From Polaromonas sp. (lineage in GTDB: Bacteria > Pseudomonadota > Gammaproteobacteria > Burkholderiales > Burkholderiaceae_C), in NCBI RefSeq assembly GCF_012927485.1, contig NZ_JABBPC010000029.1, forward strand, positions 124,001-188,000: a DNA stretch of 64,000 nt, written 5' to 3'. Under the pieces are notes generated by a model. It had not been told where the DNA came from and made no database searches. It saw only the letters and a program-made list of their open reading frames with translations. This document shows, piece by piece, positions 56,682 through 64,000 of this stretch. A program made the translations under genes and the position numbers. How positions within the stretch are numbered: position 1 is the stretch's first letter; every line of letters begins with the position of its first letter.

Positions 56682-57689
56682 TTAGTTTTTGGCGCCGTTC
56701 AACCACTGCATGTAAGCAGACACTCCCGTTTGAACGTCGGCAAAGGTGTGTTGGCAGCCGGCTTCGCGCAAGGCGCTTAGGTCGGCTTGCGTGTAGCTCT
56801 GGTACTTGCCTACAAGAGCGGCAGGAAAGTCAATGTAGTCGATCAGGCCACCAAGTACGGCCTCCTCAACGGTCAGAAGGGCTGCGTTTTTGCTCTGCCG
56901 CAAGGTATTCACAACCGCCATAGCCACGTCATTGAAAGGTTGTGCTCTCCCGGTGCCCAGATTAAAAATGCCGGATTTTTCGGGATGGTCCAGAAACCAG
57001 AGGTTGACGCTTACGACATCGTCGATGAAGACAAAGTCGCGCATCTGACCACCCGCGCCATAGCCGCCGTATTCTCCAAAAAGTTTGACTCTGCGCTCGG
57101 TTTGAAACTGCTTGAATTGGTGAAACGCCACGCTGGCCATGCGGCCCTTGTGTTGCTCGCGCGGACCATACACATTGAAATACCTGAATCCGGCTACTTG
57201 CGTCGAAGCGTTCTCGAATTTGGCACCGAGTTCTCGCCGCAGGCGCTGGTCGAAGAGCAGCTTGGAATACCCGTAAACATTTAACGGACGCTCAAACTCA
57301 GGGGATTCGCTGAAGGTGTCGGAGCCGCCGTAAGTCGCCGCTGACGAGGCGTAGAGCAGGCGGGTGCCCTGGTCCTGACAGGCGTGGAACAATTCGCAGG
57401 ATAGCGTGTAGTTGTTGTCCATCATGAATTTGCCGTCCAGTTCCATGGTGTCGCTGCAGGCACCCTCATGAAACACGGCTTCAACCTGACCGAACGCCCC
57501 TTCGGCAAAGAGGTCGTAAAAGTCGTCGGCATCCACGTAGTCGGCAATTTTCAGGTCGGCCAGATTGCGGAATTTGTCACCGTCGGTCAGGTCATCTACA
57601 GCAATGATGTCGTCAATGCCGCGGGCGTTGAGCCCTTTGACCAGATTACTGCCAATAAAGCCGGCGGCGCCGGTCACTGCGATTTTCAT
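56682..57689 (-). CDS. hldD: ADP-L-glycero-D-manno-heptose 6-epimerase
   Basis: 335 residues. N-terminal Rossmann motif [15 protein letters not shown], the catalytic YGYSKLLFD (YxxxK) and [14 protein letters not shown] match HldD (RfaD). It inverts C-6 of ADP-heptose for the LPS inner core. It follows the heptose kinase gene by 33 bp on the same strand, forming one arm of the LPS core operon. Confidence 0.96.
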   Translation of the reverse strand: MKIAVTGAAGFIGSNLVKGLNARGIDDIIAVDDLTDGDKFRNLADLKIADYVDADDFYDLFAEGAFGQVEAVFHEGACSDTMELDGKFMMDNNYTLSCELFHACQDQGTRLLYASSAATYGGSDTFSESPEFERPLNVYGYSKLLFDQRLRRELGAKFENASTQVAGFRYFNVYGPREQHKGRMASVAFHQFKQFQTERRVKLFGEYGGYGAGGQMRDFVFIDDVVSVNLWFLDHPEKSGIFNLGTGRAQPFNDVAMAVVNTLRQSKNAALLTVEEAVLGGLIDYIDFPAALVGKYQSYTQADLSALREAGCQHTFADVQTGVSAYMQWLNGAKN

Positions 57690-57722
57690 GGGGAAGTCCT
57701 CGTGCTCTATGCGGTACTGGTT

Positions 57723-58658
57723 TTAGGGTGCGTCAAACAGCTCGTTGTAGTTGACTGTTGCGGTTCCAAATTTGCCAACTACGATGCCGGCGGCCCGGTT
57801 GGCAATGGGGACCGCGTCGCGCAGGCTCAGGCCGCTGGCGCTCATGGCGGCAAGCGTGGCAATGACGGTGTCGCCGGCACCCGTCACGTCGAACACTTCT
57901 CTAGCCACAGCGGGCACATGCAGCTCGCCTTGCGCGTCAAACAGTGTCATCCCTTCTTCGCTGCGGGTCAGGAGGAGGGCGTCCAGGTTCAGCGTGGTCC
58001 GCAGATTATGGGCTTTGATGCGCAGATCATCTTCATCGTTCCAGTGCCCAATCACCTGCTCCAGTTCGACGCGATTGGGCGTGACGATGCTGGCATTTTT
58101 GTAGCGTCCGTAGTCAGCGCCTTTGGGATCAACCATGACTACCTTTCCTGCTGCACGCGCCTTTGCAATCATCAATAAGATGTGCGCCAAGCCACCTTTG
58201 CCATAGTCAGAAAACAGCACCACGTCATGCTGTAAGTGCAGTCGTTCGAAAGTGGCGGACTGGGACGCCAGTACTTCGTTTTTAGGTGTGTTTTCAAAAT
58301 CAAGCCGCAGTAGCTGTTGCTGACGGCCAATGACGCGCAGTTTGACGGTAGTTTTGAGTTGCGCATCGCGGCCAAAGTAAGGCGTGATGCCTGTTTTGGC
58401 CACCAATGCCTCCAGAATACGACTGTCTCCGTCATCGCCGACGACGCTCAACAGCGATGCCTGGGCACCGAGGGTGACGATGTTGTAAGCCACGTTGGCC
58501 GCAGCGCCAATACGTTCTTCAGTGTGTGTCACGCGCACGATGGGTACGGGGGCCTCGGGCGAAATACGGTCTACCGCTCCGTACCAATAGCGGTCCAGCA
58601 TGGTGTCGCCCACCACAAGAACGCGGGCCGAAGAGATTTTTTCTGGCGTCAGTTGCAT
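57723..58658 (-). CDS. hldE: D-glycero-beta-D-manno-heptose-7-phosphate kinase (HldE N-domain / HldA type)
   Basis: 311 residues, PfkB-fold kinase. It starts ARVLVVGDTMLDRYWYG, has EAPVPIVRVTHTEERIGAAANVAYN and the catalytic VTGAGDTVIATLAAM motif. The nucleotidyltransferase (adenylyltransferase) domain found fused in E. coli HldE is absent here, so it is a separate-kinase form and the other activity must be encoded elsewhere. Lies between lapB and hldD. Confidence 0.93.
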   Translation of the reverse strand: MQLTPEKISSARVLVVGDTMLDRYWYGAVDRISPEAPVPIVRVTHTEERIGAAANVAYNIVTLGAQASLLSVVGDDGDSRILEALVAKTGITPYFGRDAQLKTTVKLRVIGRQQQLLRLDFENTPKNEVLASQSATFERLHLQHDVVLFSDYGKGGLAHILLMIAKARAAGKVVMVDPKGADYGRYKNASIVTPNRVELEQVIGHWNDEDDLRIKAHNLRTTLNLDALLLTRSEEGMTLFDAQGELHVPAVAREVFDVTGAGDTVIATLAAMSASGLSLRDAVPIANRAAGIVVGKFGTATVNYNELFDAP

Positions 58659-58673
58659 AGTCGTCTTGTCGGG

Positions 58674-59819
58674 TTACAGCTCTTCAATCCGGCGTGTCGG
58701 GTAGCTGTCCCAGGCTTGGCAGCCCGGGCAGTGCCAAAAATGATGGGTGGCCTCAAAGCCGCAGGCGGCACAGCGATAGCGCATCAAGGGCTTGGTGGCT
58801 TGGTCAAGCGCGCGCATGACAAGTTCATGGGAATGTTCATCTTCGTGTTTTTCGCCGGCAATCCATTTGCCGGCAGCGATAAGAGAGGCTTGACGCTCCA
58901 GGTGTTGCACGTACCAGCGTCGGGCGGTCACCGGGTCTTTTTCAAGTTTGACGATAGCCTCAATGACATCAATCGATGGTATTTGCGCATAACTCGCCTT
59001 CAGGAGATCCAGCGCAGCCGATTGCTGACCACTGCTTAATGCGATGTTTGCCAAAAGCCCTGCGGCCAGCGGCAACCCCAGCGGTGCCGTTTTTCCCAGC
59101 TGAAGCAAGGTGTTTAACGCGTCTTGCGGCTGGCCCAGCTGGGCCAGCAGCTTCGCAAGATCAATCAGCGGTCTGGCTGATGCGGGCGCGATGGCCGAGG
59201 CTTCATGCAGGCTGCTGATGGCCTTGCTGGTATCCCCGGCGGCCGCATACGTGCTGGCTTGCTCGCACAAGTAGTGGGCCTGCCGCGTACTAAAACTGCC
59301 ATGGCTGGAACTACCGAGCCTGGCGGCGATTTCCGTCGCGTTGGACCAGTCGCGCGAGCGTTCGTAAATCGACAGCAGCGCGAGACGGGCTTCTTCCGCG
59401 AACGGCGTGCCCTCGAGTTTTCGCAGCGCCGACTCGGCCCGGTCAAGCAAACCGGCCTTGAGGAAGTCGAGCGCTAACGCATGCTGCGCCCGATCGCGTT
59501 CGGGTTGCGTCAGGTCGCCGCGTGACATCAGATGCTCATGCACCCGCACGGCACGCTCATACTCGCCGCGGCGGCGAAACAGGTTACCGAGTGCAAAGTG
59601 GAGTTCGGACGTATCGGGATCGTTTTGTACCGCTTCAATGAAAGCGTCAATGGCTTGGTCCTGCTGCTCATTCAGCAGAAAGTTCAGCCCCTTGAAATAA
59701 GCTTTGGGCGCCTGGCGGTTTTCAATACGCAGTTGTCTCAGGTCCAGCCGCGAGGCCAGCCAGCCCAGCGTGAACGCGACCGGAAAGCCAAGCAACACCC
59801 AGGTGAAATCAAATTCCAT
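58674..59819 (-). CDS. lapB: LapB, LPS assembly regulator (TPR + rubredoxin-type zinc finger)
   Basis: 381 residues. It starts with a membrane anchor (FTWVLLGFPVAFTLGWLASR), followed by several TPR repeats (e.g. ALGNLFRRRGEYERAVRVHEHLM) and a C-terminal zinc domain YRCAACGFEATHHFWHCPGCQAW with two CxxC pairs. LapB works with LapC/FtsH to control LpxC turnover. lapA overlaps its start by 11 bp, and the order lapA-lapB downstream of rpsA-ihfB is conserved in proteobacteria. Confidence 0.95.
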   Translation of the reverse strand: MEFDFTWVLLGFPVAFTLGWLASRLDLRQLRIENRQAPKAYFKGLNFLLNEQQDQAIDAFIEAVQNDPDTSELHFALGNLFRRRGEYERAVRVHEHLMSRGDLTQPERDRAQHALALDFLKAGLLDRAESALRKLEGTPFAEEARLALLSIYERSRDWSNATEIAARLGSSSHGSFSTRQAHYLCEQASTYAAAGDTSKAISSLHEASAIAPASARPLIDLAKLLAQLGQPQDALNTLLQLGKTAPLGLPLAAGLLANIALSSGQQSAALDLLKASYAQIPSIDVIEAIVKLEKDPVTARRWYVQHLERQASLIAAGKWIAGEKHEDEHSHELVMRALDQATKPLMRYRCAACGFEATHHFWHCPGCQAWDSYPTRRIEEL

Positions 59820-60105
59820 GGTGAATCGGGGAGGGGGTGTCAGTGACAGCCGGGGCGGCGCCGAAAGCCGAGGAGCCAGTCGGGTAGCGCAGCGCTGCTT
59901 TGCGTTTCTTCCACCAGCGCGGGATCATGACGAAAATGCCCAGCGCCAATCCGCAAGCGAAGGCGGCCAGCACGACCAGCACCAAAGGGGCTTGCCACAC
60001 CGTGCCAAAAAAGAAATGCACCGCAACCGTTTGCTGGTTGTTCAGGGCAAAAGCAAACAACGTAAAAAAAATGGCTGCCTTGAGCAGCCACATCAGATAT
60101 TTCAC
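59809..60105 (-). CDS. lapA: LapA, LPS assembly membrane protein
   Basis: 98 residues with two membrane helices (LMWLLKAAIFFTLFAFALNNQQTV and QAPLVLVVLAAFACGLALGIFVMIPRWWKKRK). The NNQQTVAVHFFFGTVWQAPLVLV segment matches the LapA/YciS family. It is upstream of lapB and its stop overlaps the lapB start; ihfB lies 62 bp upstream. The C-terminal tail is short and variable. Confidence 0.92.
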   Translation of the reverse strand: MKYLMWLLKAAIFFTLFAFALNNQQTVAVHFFFGTVWQAPLVLVVLAAFACGLALGIFVMIPRWWKKRKAALRYPTGSSAFGAAPAVTDTPSPIHHGI

Positions 60106-60167
60106 TTGCCAATTCTCCTTGTGGTCTAGGCGATTGTAGTCAGACCATCGCGGGGAAACCTGCGCAC

Positions 60168-60482
60168 TTATTTGATATTTGTGACCGCAAGCAGTTCTTG
60201 GGTCCGTGCATCCACCGCTTCCCGCAATGCTTTCCCCGGCTTGAAATGAGGCACCCGTTTTTCAGGGATGGCCACGCTCTCTCCAGAGCGGGGATTTCTG
60301 CCGATGCGCGGTGGCCGCCGGTTGATGGAGAAACTACCGAATCCCCTAATTTCGATCCGGTGGCCGCGCACCAGCGCGTCGCTCATGGCATCAAGAATGG
60401 TCTTGACGGCATATTCGGCATCGCGTTGCGTGAGCTGGACAAATCGGGCTGCCAGTTCTTCTACAAGATCGCTTCGGGTCAT
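60168..60482 (-). CDS. ihfB: Integration host factor beta subunit
   Basis: 104 residues, HU/IHF fold. [14 protein letters not shown] start, [53 protein letters not shown] contains the DNA-bending beta arm with the Pro tip ([10 protein letters not shown]). Bends DNA with IhfA. It follows rpsA by 64 bp with a conspicuous hairpin in the gap at 60499-60536. Confidence 0.95.
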   Translation of the reverse strand: MTRSDLVEELAARFVQLTQRDAEYAVKTILDAMSDALVRGHRIEIRGFGSFSINRRPPRIGRNPRSGESVAIPEKRVPHFKPGKALREAVDARTQELLAVTNIK

Positions 60483-60498
60483 GAATCAAGTGACGGAA

Positions 60499-60536
60499 CT
60501 GCGGTGTAACCCGCCTTCAGGCGCATTACACCGCAG
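60499..60536 (-). promoter_or_regulatory. Long double-stem hairpin in the rpsA-ihfB spacer
   Basis: CTGCGGTGTAA at 60499-60509 pairs with TTACACCGCAG at 60526-60536, and inside it CGCC (60512-60515) pairs with GGCG (60520-60523) around the loop TTCA. There is no T-run after it on the minus strand, so it is unlikely to be a full terminator. It begins 17 bases upstream of the ihfB start and could affect its translation, or protect the rpsA 3' end. Confidence 0.6.
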
Positions 60537-60546
60537 CGAGGCCAGT

Positions 60547-62232
60547 TTACTTGTCGCTGTTTTCGAGCTTGGCCCGCAATAGCGCGCCCAAGCTGGTCAG
60601 ACCGGCGCTCTCGCGGGACGACTGCTGACTCAGGTTCGCCATGGCTTCCTGTTGGTCCGCGTTGTCCTTGGCTTTCACTGACAGTTGGATGTTGCGGGTC
60701 TTGCGATCCACGTTCACCACCACTGCTGACACTTCGTCGCCTTCTTTCAGGACGTTGCGCGCGTCTTCAACGCGGTCGCGGCTGATTTCGCTGGCACGCA
60801 GGTAGCCAATGATGTCTTCACCCAGATCGATCTCGGCGCCTTTGGCATCAACCGTCTTGACCTTGCCGGTGACAATCGCGCCTTTGTCGTTGATCGACAC
60901 GAAGGTGGTGAACGGATCGGAATCAAGCTGCTTGATACCCAGGGAGATACGCTCGCGATCGACATCGACAGCCAGCACGATCGCTTCGACTTCCTGCCCC
61001 TTTTTGTAGTTGCGAACAGCGGCCTCACCAGGCTCGTTCCAAGACAGGTCGGACAAATGCACCAGACCGTCGATACCGGCAGCCAGGCCCACAAAAACGC
61101 CAAAGTCAGTGATCGATTTGATCGGACCCTTGACGCGGTCGCCGCGCTTGGTTTCCACTGCAAACTCTTGCCATGGGTTGGCCTTGCACTGCTTCATGCC
61201 CAGGCTGATACGGCGTTTGTCTTCGTCGATTTCAAGGACCATCACTTCGACTTCGTCACCAAGCGCTACAAGCTTGCTTGGCGCGACGTTTTTGTTCGTC
61301 CAGTCCATCTCGGACACGTGCACCAGACCTTCAATGCCCGGCTCGAGTTCCACAAACGCGCCGTAATCGGCGATGTTGGTGATCTTGCCAAACAAGCGGG
61401 TGCTTTGTGGGTAGCGGCGGTTCACGCCCATCCAAGGGTCGTCGCCCATTTGCTTCAGACCCAGGGAGACGCGGTTTTTCTCGGTGTCGAACTTCAGGAT
61501 CTTGGCGATGATTTCCTGGCCAGCAGTGACCACTTCGCTTGGGTGACGTACACGACGCCATGCCATGTCGGTGATGTGCAGAAGGCCGTCAATGCCACCC
61601 AAGTCAACGAACGCACCGTATTCGGTAATGTTCTTGACGATGCCCTTGACCGCAGAGCCTTCTTTCAAGGTTTCCATCAGCTTGGCGCGCTCTTCGCCCA
61701 TGCTGGCTTCCACGACAGCGCGGCGGCTCAACACCACGTTGTTGCGCTTGCGGTCGAGCTTGATAACCTTGAATTCCATGGTCTTGTTCTCGTACGGAGA
61801 CAAGTCCTTGATGGGGCGGGTGTCGATGAGTGAGCCAGGGAGGAAAGCGCGGATGCCATTGACCAGAACGGTCAGGCCACCCTTGACTTTGCCGCTGGTC
61901 TGTCCAGTCACAAATTCGCCGGATTCCAGGGCTTTTTCAAGGCTCATCCATGAGGCCAGACGCTTGGCCTTATCGCGGCTAAGAAGGGTGTCGCCATAGC
62001 CGTTTTCGACCGAGTCGATGGCCACGGACACAAAGTCGCCGACCTGAACTTCGAGTTCACCTTGGTCGTTTTTGAATTCTTCGAGGGGGACATAAGCCTC
62101 GGATTTGAGTCCGGCATTGACGACAACGTGGTTGTGGTCGATACGTACTACTTCAGCGGTGATGACTTCGCCAGAACGCATTTCACAGCGTTGCAGCGAT
62201 TCGTTAAATAGATCGGCAAAAGATTCAGACAT
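60547..62232 (-). CDS. rpsA: 30S ribosomal protein S1
   Basis: 561 residues from [19 protein letters not shown] at 62232, with six S1 (OB-fold) repeats, seen as recurring [18 protein letters not shown] / [19 protein letters not shown] / [19 protein letters not shown] segments. Binds mRNA and joins it to the 30S subunit. It follows the aroA-cmk fusion and precedes ihfB, as cmk-rpsA-ihfB in E. coli. A seven-residue extension to 62250 is unlikely. Confidence 0.97.
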   Translation of the reverse strand: MSESFADLFNESLQRCEMRSGEVITAEVVRIDHNHVVVNAGLKSEAYVPLEEFKNDQGELEVQVGDFVSVAIDSVENGYGDTLLSRDKAKRLASWMSLEKALESGEFVTGQTSGKVKGGLTVLVNGIRAFLPGSLIDTRPIKDLSPYENKTMEFKVIKLDRKRNNVVLSRRAVVEASMGEERAKLMETLKEGSAVKGIVKNITEYGAFVDLGGIDGLLHITDMAWRRVRHPSEVVTAGQEIIAKILKFDTEKNRVSLGLKQMGDDPWMGVNRRYPQSTRLFGKITNIADYGAFVELEPGIEGLVHVSEMDWTNKNVAPSKLVALGDEVEVMVLEIDEDKRRISLGMKQCKANPWQEFAVETKRGDRVKGPIKSITDFGVFVGLAAGIDGLVHLSDLSWNEPGEAAVRNYKKGQEVEAIVLAVDVDRERISLGIKQLDSDPFTTFVSINDKGAIVTGKVKTVDAKGAEIDLGEDIIGYLRASEISRDRVEDARNVLKEGDEVSAVVVNVDRKTRNIQLSVKAKDNADQQEAMANLSQQSSRESAGLTSLGALLRAKLENSDK

Positions 62233-62260
62233 TAATTTCCTAATCCACAAGACAGGATTC

Positions 62261-62280
62261 CAATAGCGAAATTGCTATTG
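62261..62280. repeat. ATAGC-type palindrome upstream of rpsA
   Basis: CAATAGC at 62261-62267 and GCTATTG at 62274-62280 form a perfect seven-bp inverted repeat around GAAATT, followed by TTTTTATAGC. It lies in the 159-bp spacer between the aroA-cmk fusion and rpsA, 28 bases before the rpsA start. On the plus strand the hairpin with T5 looks terminator-like, but there is no plus gene here. Confidence 0.65.
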
Positions 62281-62391
62281 TTTTTATAGCTGCATGCGGC
62301 GATTTTGTGCGGCCGAACGAGACGTCAGACCGCGGGTTGCGTGAGTAATCCTGGTGACCAGGCGTTTCCTGGTGAGAGTACGCGTCGGGGG

Positions 62392-64000
62392 TCAGAAGGG
62401 CCGGCTACCCTGCCACCAGTCAATCACCAAAGCTGTCGATTTCTCGATAGAAAGATTGGAGTTGTCTAGCAACCGGGCGTCATCAGCGGGTTTTAAAGGA
62501 GCGGTTTGCCGAGACATATCTCTGCGGTCACGCGCTTCTAAATCTCGCTGAATCGCGACTATTGTAGCCGGATTCCCCTTTGAAATCAATTGCTTATGTC
62601 GGCGCTCGGCCCGATGGCGTGCACTCGCCGTCAGGTAGATTTTGAGACCGGCGTCAGGGAAAACGACGGTTCCCATGTCGCGGCCATCCGCCACCAAGCC
62701 GGGCAGTTGCCGAAAGCTGTGTTGCAGGGCTAGCAAGGCGTCGCGGACCTGCCGGTGGACCGAGACTTTGGAGGCGGCCATGCCGGCCGCTTCGGTTCTA
62801 ATTGCGTCAGACACATCCTCCGCATCGAGGAAAATCCGGTCGCCCTTAAATCGAACTGGCAATGCGCGGGCAATTCGCGCCACACCGGATTCGTCGTCAA
62901 GATCCACTCCGGAACGCGCCGCGGCGTAGGCGCTTAAACGATACAAGGCGCCTGAGTCGAGATAATGGTAGCCGAGCCGATGGGCCGTCAATGCGGCCAG
63001 CGTTCCTTTTCCGGACGCGGTGGGGCCATCAATACAAATCACGGGGATATTGGCAGTGTCCGCTTCCACCAGATCAAACAGCGCTTCAAAATAATCCGGA
63101 AAGGTCTTGGCGACGCACTTTGGGTCAAGGATTCTGACGGGCAGCTGCGCCGGGTTGAATGCCGCCAGCGAAAAACACATGGCTACACGGTGGTCGTCAT
63201 AGGTGTGAATGGAGGCGTTTTTCCATTCTTTCGAGGAAGCTGGCGGCGTGATCCTGATGAAATCAGCCCCTTCCTCGACTGTGGCGCCAAGTTTTCTCAG
63301 TTCGCAGGCCATGGCGGCAATGCGGTCGGTTTCCTTGACGCGCCAACTCGCGATATTGCGCAGCGTGGTGGTGCCATCGGCATACAGCGCCATGACGGCC
63401 AATGTCATCGCCGCGTCTGGAATGTGATTGCAATCCAGATCAATCGCCTTGAGCGGCCAGGAGCCGCGCGAGATGCGTAGCGAGTTTGGTGTGCTTTCGA
63501 TCTGGGCTCCCATCAACCGGGCGGCCTCGACGAAGTGGATGTCACCCTGAATAGAGTCGGCGCCCACGCCTAGAATCTCTATACCGTTTTTACTAGGAAC
63601 GCCTTCTGCTATAGCGCCCAGTGCTATGAAATAACTGGCAGAAGAGGCGTCACTTTCAACGTAAATTTCACCGGGCGACTGATAGTGGCTGCCCGCCGGG
63701 ATGGTAAATCGCTGCCAGCCCTCGCGCTGGACCGAAATCCCAAAACGCTTGAGCAGGTTGAGCGTGATTCCGATGTAGGGCCGTGAAATCAGCTCACCCA
63801 CGACCTCAATGCAAATATCGCGACTCGCTACCAGCGGCAGCGCCAACAACAGGGCGGTCAGAAACTGGCTTGAAACGTCGCCGCGCACACGAATCGGCTT
63901 ATCCAGCGCCAAAGGGTTCAATCCCGGTCTTATTCGCAGCGGGGGGAAGCCCTCGTTGCCGGTGTATTCGATAGAACACCCCAGCAACCTCAGCGCATCG
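62392..64000 (-). CDS. aroA-cmk: Fused EPSP synthase - cytidylate kinase (AroA-Cmk), 5' end beyond window
   Basis: The visible 536 codons have no start; the N-terminal part of AroA (about 120 residues) is off the right edge. EPSP-synthase segments visible: [68 protein letters not shown] and [15 protein letters not shown]. Then, after a linker of about 20 residues, a complete CMP kinase: [15 protein letters not shown] (P-loop), [55 protein letters not shown]. Together it makes EPSP for aromatic amino acids and (d)CDP. Such fusions are known in Comamonadaceae. Confidence 0.95.
   Translation of the reverse strand, partial: DALRLLGCSIEYTGNEGFPPLRIRPGLNPLALDKPIRVRGDVSSQFLTALLLALPLVASRDICIEVVGELISRPYIGITLNLLKRFGISVQREGWQRFTIPAGSHYQSPGEIYVESDASSASYFIALGAIAEGVPSKNGIEILGVGADSIQGDIHFVEAARLMGAQIESTPNSLRISRGSWPLKAIDLDCNHIPDAAMTLAVMALYADGTTTLRNIASWRVKETDRIAAMACELRKLGATVEEGADFIRITPPASSKEWKNASIHTYDDHRVAMCFSLAAFNPAQLPVRILDPKCVAKTFPDYFEALFDLVEADTANIPVICIDGPTASGKGTLAALTAHRLGYHYLDSGALYRLSAYAAARSGVDLDDESGVARIARALPVRFKGDRIFLDAEDVSDAIRTEAAGMAASKVSVHRQVRDALLALQHSFRQLPGLVADGRDMGTVVFPDAGLKIYLTASARHRAERRHKQLISKGNPATIVAIQRDLEARDRRDMSRQTAPLKPADDARLLDNSNLSIEKSTALVIDWWQGSRPF

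Overview
The window is chromosomal DNA of a betaproteobacterium, most likely Burkholderiales, family Comamonadaceae (Rhodoferax/Polaromonas/Variovorax-like). The basis is the moderately GC-rich, densely packed gene content, the fused aroA-cmk gene followed by rpsA-ihfB-lapA-lapB-hldE-hldD, the BPSS1780-type membrane protein, the DUF2782-type gene between thrB and polA, and AT-rich ATAGC palindromes of a kind I associate with this family. No rRNA, tRNA, CRISPR array, insertion sequence or prophage was recognised.

Layout. 1-2.9 kb: suf Fe-S assembly operon (A-type carrier, sufB, sufC, sufD cut by the left edge). 3.1-9 kb: Crp/Fnr regulator, 24-residue membrane peptide, recJ, an RpfE-like gene and lolC-lolD. 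9-15 kb: universal stress protein beside a PPK2 remnant, a short-chain dehydrogenase, a pseudouridine synthase, small proteins and a two-gene c-type cytochrome operon. 15-24.8 kb: DEAD-box helicase, esterase, guaC, uvrD-type helicase, thrB. 24.9-34 kb: polA, cytochrome c peroxidase, dienelactone hydrolase, a hydroxyacid dehydrogenase remnant, sulfurtransferase, EamA exporter and a Rieske oxygenase. 34.2-37.4 kb: xseB-ispA-dxs isoprenoid precursor operon.

37.4-55.8 kb is the most distinctive part. It starts with a selenoneine-type cluster: selenophosphate synthase (senC/selD) and selenosugar synthase (senB) on the minus strand, diverging from the selenoneine synthase senA. Next come a ModE-like regulator diverging from a tungstate ABC transporter (tupBCA), two copper-linked periplasmic genes behind a strong palindromic promoter, an AcoR-like regulator without an ATPase domain, the fluoride channel crcB and a broken DinB gene. 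A divergent seven-gene cluster follows. Its minus arm has an MTAP-type phosphorylase, the radical SAM enzyme ArsS and two arsenosugar-type glycosyltransferases. Its plus arm has a TVP38/flavoprotein-disulfide-reductase fusion, a DUF3047 protein and an oxidoreductase of the family often fused to SelD. No arsenic methyltransferase (arsM) is present in the window, so the true substrate is open.

55.9-64 kb: a ComEA-like protein with a histone-H1-like tail, then the LPS heptose/LPS-regulation genes hldD, hldE kinase, lapB, lapA, followed upstream by ihfB, rpsA and the aroA-cmk fusion cut by the right edge. All are on the minus strand. Homology calls rest on reading motifs in the translated sequence; no database search was possible.
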